This document shows positions 7,521 through 15,800 of a stretch of DNA of 41,777 nucleotides, piece after piece. Within the stretch, counting starts at the first letter, position 1; each line of letters begins with the position of its first letter. Made by a program: the position numbers and the translations under genes. The stretch is from Flavobacteriales bacterium. GTDB lineage: Bacteria; Bacteroidota; Bacteroidia; Flavobacteriales_E; Vicingaceae. Location of the stretch: positions 1 through 41,777 of the forward strand of contig JAJCYO010000124.1 of NCBI GenBank assembly GCA_029262875.1. The letters run 5' to 3'. Below the pieces are notes generated by a model. It was not told the DNA's origin. It saw only the letters and a program-made list of their open reading frames with translations, and searched no databases.

Positions 7521-9116
7521 ATGAGAGAACTTAAGAAGACATTAGCACTATTACTTATTTTAATTAGCCAGGTTGGTTTTTCGCAATATGTACAAAGCGA
7601 TGCGAGTAAAAAGTTTGATGCCCTACTGCAATATGTAAACTACGCTTATGTAGATTCAACTGATGATAATGAATTAGTTGAGAATGCTATTGTGGCTGTC
7701 TTAAAGGAATTAGATCCTCATTCAGTATATATTCCAAGAGAGGAGTTAAAAAAAATGAATGAACCTTTGGTAGGGAATTTCGAGGGAATAGGAATTCAGT
7801 TTAATATTTTACATGACACGTTAATGGTTGTTTCCCCTATTTCAGGAGGTCCATCAGAAAAAGTAGGCTTAAGAGCTGGAGACAAAATTGTTGCAGTTGA
7901 TGGGAAAAACATTGCAGGAATTGGATTACAAAACAGTGATGTTCAAAAAAAGCTACGTGGAAAAAAAGGAACAAAAGTAAAAGTCGGTATTAAGCGTAGA
8001 AGCATTAAAGAAGTATTAAGCTTCACCATTACAAGAGATAAAATCCCTATTTTTAGTGTTGATGCTAGCTATATGGCTACACCAGATATTGGTTACATAA
8101 AAGTAAATCGATTTGCTAAAAACACCATTACTGAGTTTAGAGAAGGTTTAGGTAGGCTTCAAGCACAAAACATGAAACATCTTATTATTGACCTCAGAGG
8201 AAATGGTGGTGGATATTTAAAAACTGCCATTCAATTGGCTGATGAAGTATTGGACGATAAAAAATTGATTGTTTATACTGAAGGAAATAAAAATCCAAAG
8301 CAAGAATATTACACCACAACCAAAGGCGGTTTTGAAAAAGGGAAATTAGTTGTCCTTATTGATGAAGGTTCTGCCTCTGCTTCTGAAATTGTTAGTGGGG
8401 CAATACAAGATTATGATAGAGGATTAGTTATTGGAAGAAGGTCTTTCGGAAAAGGGTTGGTTCAAAAACCATTTTCATTGCCTGATGGATCTGCCATCAG
8501 ATTAACTGTTGCCAGGTATCATACTCCATCAGGTAGATGCATCCAAAGAGCATACGATAAGGGAAAGGAAGAATATTACAAAGAGTTCTCTCGAAGATTT
8601 GAAAATGGTGAATACATGAATGAGGATAGTATTGCCTTGCCGGATTCTCTTCAGTTTGAAACTTTAAATAGTAAACGTACTGTTTATGGTGGTGGTGGAA
8701 TTATGCCTGATGTTTTTGTGCCAATAGATACTACTATGTCCTCTGATTATTTTGGAAAAGTAAATCGTAAGGGCTTACTAAACGAATTTACATTAATCTA
8801 TATGGATGCGCATAGAAAAGACTTAAAAGCGAAATACAACGATGTTCCAAGCTTTAAAGAATCATTTGATGCAGAACAAGAGGTTTTAGCTGATTTCATT
8901 GAGTATGCAGCTAAGAATGATGTCGAAAAAGATGATGAACAAATCACTACTTCAAAACAACTTATCTTAATTCGACTAAAAGCATTAATTGCCAGAAATT
9001 TATGGGATACTTCAGCTTATTTTCAAATAGCTAATGACTTGAACGATTCCTATTTAAAAGCCATAGAGGAAATAAATAGCAATACTTTTAAAAAAGAAAA
9101 ATTAGTTTATAAATAA
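7521..9116 (+). CDS. C-terminal processing peptidase, S41 family (CtpA/Prc type)
   Basis: A periplasmic serine protease of 531 residues that trims or degrades proteins from their C-terminus. It has a signal peptide (about 1-22, ending QVGFSQ), an N-terminal helical region, a PDZ domain (about 85-170, with GIQFNIL and SGGPSEKVGLRAGDKIVAVD), and the S41 protease core (about 185-360). The catalytic dyad is Ser286 in GSASASEI and Lys311 in SFGKGLVQ, 25 residues apart as in CtpA. A C-terminal helical extension follows (about 390-531). The ATG at 7521 begins a good signal peptide; the in-frame TTG at 7500 overlaps the possible -7 box. DUF1573 follows after 39 nt and may be co-transcribed. Confidence 0.94.
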   Translation: MRELKKTLALLLILISQVGFSQYVQSDASKKFDALLQYVNYAYVDSTDDNELVENAIVAVLKELDPHSVYIPREELKKMNEPLVGNFEGIGIQFNILHDTLMVVSPISGGPSEKVGLRAGDKIVAVDGKNIAGIGLQNSDVQKKLRGKKGTKVKVGIKRRSIKEVLSFTITRDKIPIFSVDASYMATPDIGYIKVNRFAKNTITEFREGLGRLQAQNMKHLIIDLRGNGGGYLKTAIQLADEVLDDKKLIVYTEGNKNPKQEYYTTTKGGFEKGKLVVLIDEGSASASEIVSGAIQDYDRGLVIGRRSFGKGLVQKPFSLPDGSAIRLTVARYHTPSGRCIQRAYDKGKEEYYKEFSRRFENGEYMNEDSIALPDSLQFETLNSKRTVYGGGGIMPDVFVPIDTTMSSDYFGKVNRKGLLNEFTLIYMDAHRKDLKAKYNDVPSFKESFDAEQEVLADFIEYAAKNDVEKDDEQITTSKQLILIRLKALIARNLWDTSAYFQIANDLNDSYLKAIEEINSNTFKKEKLVYK

Positions 9117-9155
9117 GATTTGTAATTTTACTTTAAATTTTAAAATCAAATAAGA

Positions 9156-9725
9156 ATGAAAGAGAATATTAAATTAGGATTAATTGGAGTTATAGCGTTA
9201 ACATTAGTTATCAATACTTTTTTTATGGATGATAGCCCACAAAGAGTGAGTGCTACAGAAAATAATGTTGCTCCTCAAAGTAATATAGCTGCAAATGCTT
9301 CTCCTGGCAACATTATCAATCCTATCACTAACCAGAATTCATTACCTACTAACGCGCAACCTGCAGAAGCTACTCCTCCTGCTCCAAAACTTTCGGAGAC
9401 CAGAGCAAAAACAAATGTTAAATTTGCAGAGATGTCTCACAATTATGGGACTATAAACCAAGATACCAAAAACACTAAAATATTTAAATTCACCAACACT
9501 GGTGCTGAACCATTAATCATTGAAAGTGCTGTAGGAAGTTGTGGGTGTACAGTTCCTAAATTCCCTAAAGAACCTATTAAACCAGGTGAAGCTGGAGAAA
9601 TTGAAGTAGTTTACAGTCCTGGAAAACAACAAGGAGCTCAAACAAAAACGGTAACGATTACTGCTAACACGAATCCAATTACAACTCAATTGAACATTTC
9701 AGCTAACGTTGAAGTTCCACAGTAA
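9156..9725 (+). CDS. DUF1573 protein, membrane-anchored
   Basis: A 189-residue exported protein with an N-terminal hydrophobic anchor or signal (about residues 5-24, GLIGVIALTLVINTFFM), an Asn/Pro/Ala-rich linker (about 30-80), and one DUF1573 Ig-like domain (about 85-189). The domain carries the family hallmark GSCGCTVPKFPKEPIKPGE and the YSPGKQQGAQTKTVTI strand. DUF1573 domains resemble ASPM/MSP-type Ig folds and usually occur in Bacteroidota envelope proteins; a specific function is not established. It follows the CtpA-type protease by 39 nt in the same direction and ends at a bidirectional terminator. Confidence 0.92.
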   Translation: MKENIKLGLIGVIALTLVINTFFMDDSPQRVSATENNVAPQSNIAANASPGNIINPITNQNSLPTNAQPAEATPPAPKLSETRAKTNVKFAEMSHNYGTINQDTKNTKIFKFTNTGAEPLIIESAVGSCGCTVPKFPKEPIKPGEAGEIEVVYSPGKQQGAQTKTVTITANTNPITTQLNISANVEVPQ

Positions 9726-9746
9726 TCAAGATTCAATATAAAAGAT

Positions 9747-9783
9747 AAAAAAAAGAGGCTCAATAACTTGAGCCTCTTTTTTT
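9747..9783. terminator. Bidirectional terminator between DUF1573 and the solute-binding gene
   Basis: Perfect nine-base arms GAGGCTCAA (9755-9763) and TTGAGCCTC (9768-9776), with a TAAC loop, an A8 run on the left and a T8 run on the right, so it can end transcripts arriving from either side. It also ends the four-gene minus-strand operon. Confidence 0.9.
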
Positions 9784-10918
9784 ATTCTAATTTCCGGTAA
9801 TAATAAAGTTGATGGTCTATTAAGTTGGGATGAAACACCTCTATTAAATCTTTTAATACAATATGAGGATTTGCTACGCCCGATTCCCAATAATCATTCC
9901 CAGCAGTTGTATTTAATCGTTTGTCATTATTATACAACTGTTTTAGTTTTACCGATTTAAACCCTTTAAATTTCTCATCAAAACCTACAATTGAAGCAAT
10001 GTCTCTATAGCTATTTTGATTTAACCAAAAATCAGCATCGTACGCTTCGTCAATAATAATTTCCTTTGACTTTACTAAACTTGATTTTTCATCGTTATCC
10101 ATCCATAAATACCGTGCTCCAGCATCTTTAAACAATTGTACTTGAAATGATTTTGCTCCTGGAACATACCATGCTCCATCCCATGGCATTCCAGCAAAGA
10201 CAGTCGGTTTTTCATCAAGGTCCTGAGTTAACTCTAATAACCCTAAATACTCCTTTTCAATTTCATTAAAAATAATTGAAGCTTGCTCATCTTCTCCATA
10301 AAAAGCTGCTACAAACTTAATCCATTCAGCTTTTCCTAAGGGGTGAGTTTCCATGTATTCCGCATTTAAAACAACACTCAATCCCAAAGAATTTAATTTA
10401 TTAATATAACTGTTCGATGAAGCATCAATCCCAAAACCCATTATAAAATCCGGAGCTTGCTCCAATAACATTTCATAATTAATGCTTTGTCCTTGGCCTA
10501 TTTCTTTAATTAAATTGGTGGTTATGCGATGGTTGACTTTGGGACTACTCACATAATCACAACCTGATAAAGCTATAATAGAGTTTTCTTTTCCTATTTT
10601 TTCAATAAAAGCAACATGGGTCAAACTCATACAGGCAATGCTTTTTATAGGTGTTTTTATAAAAATAGCATCATCTATCCCTTTAGGTTTGTCATCGTTG
10701 TACAAAACATACTTAAAAGACGTATTGTCGCCAACCCAAGCATTCTTTAATGTAAGAAGTTTGTAATTCTGAAATTGTGTTATGGTAAAACCCTTCGCAT
10801 ACTTAATTTCATTCTTTTTAGATGTTTGAATAGTGTTTTCGGCTGAATTAGTTTCTTTTGTATCAGACTGGCATGCAAAAAGAAGAGGTACAAAAATGCA
10901 ATAAAATAGCTTTCTCAT
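9782..10918 (-). CDS. Iron-siderophore/cobalamin-type solute-binding lipoprotein
   Basis: A 378-residue periplasmic binding protein of the TroA/BtuF-like class (peripla_BP_2). The lipobox LLFAC places the lipid-modified Cys at residue 16. The fold is recognisable from IKSIACMSLTHVAFIEKIG (about 90-108), EIGQGQSINYEMLLEQAPDF (about 138-157), the helix-rich linker KAEWIKFVAAFYGEDEQASI, and the C-lobe with FAGMPWDGAWYVPGAKSF. It should bind a ferric-siderophore, heme or cobalamin for import, but no permease or ATPase is adjacent; instead it is the last gene of an operon with a repeat protein, a LecA-like protein and DUF4846. Its start overlaps the DUF4846 stop by 4 nt, implying translational coupling. 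Confidence 0.88.
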   Translation of the reverse strand: MRKLFYCIFVPLLFACQSDTKETNSAENTIQTSKKNEIKYAKGFTITQFQNYKLLTLKNAWVGDNTSFKYVLYNDDKPKGIDDAIFIKTPIKSIACMSLTHVAFIEKIGKENSIIALSGCDYVSSPKVNHRITTNLIKEIGQGQSINYEMLLEQAPDFIMGFGIDASSNSYINKLNSLGLSVVLNAEYMETHPLGKAEWIKFVAAFYGEDEQASIIFNEIEKEYLGLLELTQDLDEKPTVFAGMPWDGAWYVPGAKSFQVQLFKDAGARYLWMDNDEKSSLVKSKEIIIDEAYDADFWLNQNSYRDIASIVGFDEKFKGFKSVKLKQLYNNDKRLNTTAGNDYWESGVANPHIVLKDLIEVFHPNLIDHQLYYYRKLE

Positions 10919-11844
10919 TCAACATAACGTTTTAGTTGATCGGGGTAAAAAGTCCATTCAGGAGTTTCAATTACCTGTTTCAGCTCACTAACGCTGTACC
11001 AAGGTGAGTTATTATCATTAGGGTTTTTAAGGATGTGGATGCTTTGGGCCGGCATATAGCTTTGAGCTATTAGAAAAGCCTTATCGTTCGTTTTTTCATT
11101 TACAACAACATCCAAAACTGTAACAGCATGACCAGGAAACCCTCCTTTTATTAGCACATCACCGGCTTGGATGTCTGAAAGCGGTATACTTTTCATTTCT
11201 TTTTCCAAAGAAGCTGTTCCTGCATACATGAAAATATTGGTCATGTATTTTTTAAAGCTCTTGTAGGATGCATTGTTTGAAGAGTTAACCCAAACTACTT
11301 TATTTCCTTTTAAGCTTGGGTAATAGCCTCTACTCCACTTGGAGAAGGGAATGTTTACACCATTGGTATATTTAAAATGAATTTCATTGTATTGATTAGT
11401 AGCGTATAAGTACTCAGCTCTTAAGCGCATCACAGCATCAGCACATTGTTGTAAATCTTTATTACCAACATCTATGTCTAACACCTTAAACTGAGCATTT
11501 TGATTGTATTTTTTTTCTCCATTGTATAAATAGACCGTGTTATCCGTGCTAATGGGTAAATGTTGTAACCAGCTTGCAAATGAGTTTTTATTGGCCGCTA
11601 CCCTCTTATACCCTTCTGGTAATTCAATGGTGTTAATCAATGATTTTTTATAATCGTATGAAGTTTGCCAAGAATAATTATAACTCACTGTATCATCATG
11701 AGATGAAACAACAAGTTCCTGAACAGTTAAACTATCTTCTTGTATTGTTTTATGAGAAACTCCTACGTCTTGATTGTTTGTTTGACAAGATGCTATAATG
11801 CTTGTAAACAGAAATAATGGGATATACTTAATTCTTTTTATCAA
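10915..11844 (-). CDS. DUF4846 lipoprotein
   Basis: A 309-residue lipoprotein; the lipobox IASC puts the acylated Cys at residue 20. Most of the mature protein (about 65-305) matches the DUF4846 family as I remember it: FASWLQHLPI, VLDIDVGNKDLQQCADAVMRLRAEYL, and GDVLIKGGFPGHAVTVLDV, where the GxPGH segment resembles a His-containing active or binding site. No enzymatic activity is assigned. The start is TTG at 11844, directly after the TAG of the preceding gene; no ATG or GTG lies before the lipobox, and AAGGTAAGGTAG just upstream may serve as ribosome site. It overlaps the next gene by 4 nt. Confidence 0.88.
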   Translation of the reverse strand: MIKRIKYIPLFLFTSIIASCQTNNQDVGVSHKTIQEDSLTVQELVVSSHDDTVSYNYSWQTSYDYKKSLINTIELPEGYKRVAANKNSFASWLQHLPISTDNTVYLYNGEKKYNQNAQFKVLDIDVGNKDLQQCADAVMRLRAEYLYATNQYNEIHFKYTNGVNIPFSKWSRGYYPSLKGNKVVWVNSSNNASYKSFKKYMTNIFMYAGTASLEKEMKSIPLSDIQAGDVLIKGGFPGHAVTVLDVVVNEKTNDKAFLIAQSYMPAQSIHILKNPNDNNSPWYSVSELKQVIETPEWTFYPDQLKRYVE

Positions 11845-12837
11845 CTACCTTACCTTTAGCTTTACGATATAATATCCAGTATTAGAAGCATTGTATACCG
11901 TCTCGTAAATCGATAGGTACAGCATACCACTTGCATCTGCCTTACCTTTATATTTCGCTCCTGCACTTTTAGAGGTTCCGTTATCTCCTATTTTAAAAAC
12001 ACAATTGCCATAAACTGGATATGTAGAATTGGAAGCATTTGGTGTAAACTTATCACTTGTAGCTCCTTTATAAGACCCATCTGGTTTGTATTTATTCCCC
12101 GAAAGGCTTGCAAAGGCTACTTCTCCGCTGGCTATAATATCCATACTCTGCCCTTTCTTAACCATTATTCCTGTCTTTAACCAACCACCATTATTGTTAC
12201 CACTAATATGAGTAGTAGCAAAAAGTTTAAATGTTTTCATACCTCCTTCTGAAGCATCATAAAACATCACGTCAATCTTCTCTATTTTTATTCGTGGCAC
12301 CGTTAAAGTTCCATATTCTGTCTTCAATTCAACATTTTTAAAATCATATCTCCCCCCCATGTTATAAGCATAATCTATAGAAACGACATCTTTGTTCTTG
12401 TAATTATCAGAAACGTTATGTGTAGCTTTTAACTCATTAACAGCTGTAGACAATGAATAATCGCTAAACTCTCCAGGGTTGTACTCTGATGAAAACATCA
12501 CCTCCTCTATAACAGGAATAGCTGAAGCATTTAACTCTGTAATTGCTTTATATGCTTTTTCCCTCATTTCAGTATTTGAGTTAGAAAGCTGATTAACCAA
12601 ATTCTTTACATTACTTTTTTGTGCATAATCAGCATGCAACCCCAACTCAATCGAAGTCACATTTTTGATAGGAATTTCAAGTTTACCATAGTCAGTTACT
12701 AAGGATATTTTCGTAATTTTTGTTGTTCCAGTAACTACACTTCCGTCTTTAAGGCTCAGCGTAAATTCTGTTTTATTTTGTGAGTTTGCCGAAAACACTA
12801 TGGCAATTAAGAATAAGAAAAGGGTTATTTTTTTCAT
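11845..12837 (-). CDS. Secreted protein with C-terminal LecA (PA-IL)-like beta-sandwich domain
   Basis: A 330-residue protein with a signal peptide (about 1-20, LFLFLIAIVFSANSQ). Residues 25-75 are a small beta domain (SLKDGSVVTGTTKI..DYGKLEIP), whose pattern recurs at about 175-200 (KTEYGTLTVPRIKIEKIDVM), suggesting internal duplication around a helical stretch that looks HEAT-like (about 85-120). The C-terminal 120 residues resemble the LecA/PA-IL-like galactose-binding sandwich: KTGIMVKKGQSMDIIASGEV, then GNCVFKIGDNG and GMLYLSIYE near the end; sugar or calcium binding is not proven. The ATG at 12837 gives the signal peptide; the open frame extends to 12954 only as overlap with the preceding gene. 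It starts 10 nt after the repeat-protein stop. Confidence 0.82.
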   Translation of the reverse strand: MKKITLFLFLIAIVFSANSQNKTEFTLSLKDGSVVTGTTKITKISLVTDYGKLEIPIKNVTSIELGLHADYAQKSNVKNLVNQLSNSNTEMREKAYKAITELNASAIPVIEEVMFSSEYNPGEFSDYSLSTAVNELKATHNVSDNYKNKDVVSIDYAYNMGGRYDFKNVELKTEYGTLTVPRIKIEKIDVMFYDASEGGMKTFKLFATTHISGNNNGGWLKTGIMVKKGQSMDIIASGEVAFASLSGNKYKPDGSYKGATSDKFTPNASNSTYPVYGNCVFKIGDNGTSKSAGAKYKGKADASGMLYLSIYETVYNASNTGYYIVKLKVR

Positions 12838-12847
12838 TGTTATTGTT

Positions 12848-15800
12848 TTAATCGATTGACTCTTTGTCCCAAAGAGATTGTGTAATGTTAATTCCATTTT
12901 TATAGAAGAAAGTCCCTCCCCATGTATAAAATACTCTTTCATAAACATCTGCATGACTACCTGTTACTTTCGTTCTTTTAATGGTAATTGAATTCCCAGC
13001 TTCTGTTGTTTCCTCAGTAATTCCCTGCGGGTATTTTTTTGCCAACTCACTATCTTCACTTAACCGTTTTTCACCAATATAGAAATCATTTAACCCAGCA
13101 TCAGCCAACAACATTCTTTCTTTCTCCATTGTCTGTAAATCAGACATGAAATCATTGTTATTCTTTTTTTGCTCATTCAATTTCACCTGAAACTCTTCAT
13201 ATCTTTTTTCTTGTGATTGGCTTGTTACACCTAACGTCCCTATTGCATCAACTATTTTCTTGTTGGATTTTATTCTTTTATTATCGGCTTGTTTTTGATG
13301 CGCTAACTCATATTTCAAAATTGATTCTTTATACTCATCTACATATTGAATATCATCATAATACCTATCTTCCTGACGTTTTGTGTTTTTAACATAATCG
13401 CTTTCTATTTTGGTCAATACTTTTTTGTATGCCTCTCTATCCTTTTCTGCTTTTTCTATCCGTCCATTTTCTAAATCGTCTATTTTAGCTTTAAACTTCA
13501 CCAACTCATCAACATTCAATTTATAGTAATTTGTTTTTTCTACTTGTTGTTTTGTCATCTCATCAGCAAGGTCCTTAATCTCTTCTCCATTTTTGCTTGT
13601 TCTATCTATTGATGCTGAAATTAGAATTTCCTCCCCTTTAGCCAATTCATCTTTATATTCACGAACATCTACCTCCATATCTTCTCTTCTCTTTTTATTT
13701 CTTGCTTTATTTTTTTCTGTTTCAGAAACTAATGATTCTAAATCTTTTCTATTCTCGTCTCTCATTTTATCACCTCGATCTATCATCGTCAATTTTGCCT
13801 CTGTAACATTGTCAACATATACATTATGAACTTCCATCTTATCTTTATTCAACTCATCTTGTTCTTTTTTAAACGCGATTTGATCTTTAGTGTAATTGGC
13901 TAAATCGGCATCTGACTCTTCTCTTCTTTTATCCGCATCTTTAATTCTATTCTTTTCAGCTTTTTCTAATAAGTTAGTTGTAGCTAACAACGTCTCACTA
14001 TTTTCTAAATGGTATTTATTACCACGGTCTGTTTGTTCGATAAAATCTTCTGTGTATTTATCAATTTGCTCATCAGCTTCATCTGTTCTTGATATCCCAG
14101 CAGAAATTCTTATCTCCTCTTGTTCATTATAAGCTTCCTTATCACCTTGGAGTTCTTTGTCTTTTTCTATGATAGATTTATTACGCATTGCTGCCATTCT
14201 AGCTTCAATCTCTTTTTCTTTATCGTCACTAATTTTAGCTCTATTTCCACCATAGGTATTGTTTGAAACAACCACCTCCTTAGGTTTGTTTTGCTCAGCT
14301 AAAAGCGCCAATATTTCTTCCAGTTTACCTTTAGGGTATTTTTCATTGGCATAAAGGTTTAAGGCCTCTTTATACCCCACCTGAGCCTTGGTATATTCTT
14401 TTCTCTTCCTTGCCCTGTCAGCATCATAAATAAGCTTGTCGTATTCAGCTCTTTTTTCCTTTTCAGCCAAAGCAGCATCTTTATTGTTTTTATCTTCTTC
14501 AGCGATTCCAGCTAATATCTTATTTATCTCATCAATCTTCTCTTTAGGATAAGTTTTATCAGGCATTATACCTAAGGCCTGTTCATAGTTAGAAATTGCC
14601 TTTGAATATCTTTTTCCTGACAATTCAGCATCAGCTTTCTTTACAAAAGCATTGTATTGTTCTTGCTTTTGCTTTAAAGCATTGTTCGTCAATGTTATCT
14701 CAGCCTCTTTCGCTGCAATTTCAGCCAATAATCTATCAATTTCTTTTATCTGATCTTTAGGGTAAAACTCTTCACTTTTTAATAAGAGAGCCGACTTATA
14801 CTTACCCTTAGCATCTGCATATTTTTTTGTGCCAAATGATTGATCTGCCTGGGTAATCAAATCATTGTACTTCTTCTCTAATTCTTCCTTAGCCATAGCT
14901 GCATTTGCCTTATCCGCTTCAATTTTAGCTAAAATATCTTTTATCTCTTGAAGTTTGTCTTGTGGATATTTTTCTCCAGGAATTACTCCAAGTGCCTGAT
15001 TGTATTTTCCTTCCGCTTCCTTGTAATTCTTGCCAATTAACTCCCCATCTGCTTCAGCTACCAAAGCATCAAAATATTCTCTCTTTTTCTTTTCAGATTC
15101 GGCTGCAAGTTGATCTTCTGCTAACTTTTTAGCTATGGCAGCTAATGCAGCGTCAATTTCTTTTAATTTATCTTTTGGGTACTGTTCTGCTGGCTTGATA
15201 CCCAATGCTTCGCTGTATTTTATTTTAGCTTGGTCATAATTTTCAAAATTCATTGCATTATCAGCCAATGTAATGGCCTCCTGATATTTCGCATCCCTTT
15301 CCCCTTCAGCTAACTTTGCAGCTTCTTCTTCAGCTTTTTTTCTTGCTATTTCAGCTAATGCATCTTCTATTTCTTTAAGCTTATCTTTTGGATATTGTTC
15401 CTCTTTCTTTAATTCAAGTGCCTCTGTGTATTTTGCTTTAGCTGGCTCATAACTTTTATCTCCAAAACTTTTATCCGCTGCAACAATCAACGCATCGTAT
15501 TTTGCTTGCAGCTCAGCAGCGGCTTTTTCTTTCGCTAATTTTTCAGCTTCTTGCTCTGCTAACTTAGCCAGCAAACCATCTATTTCAGAAATTTTATCTT
15601 TTGGATATTGTTCGTCTTTTTTAATTGTTAATGCTTCAGTAAATTTTCCCTTTGCATCTTCATAACTCTTCCCTCCTAATAATTGATCTCCATCCGCTAT
15701 TAACTGCTGATACTTTTTTTCTTGAGCAGCTTTATCAGCTTCTTCTTTCGCTAACTCGGCCAATAACCCATCTATTTCAGAAATTTTATCCTTTGGGTAT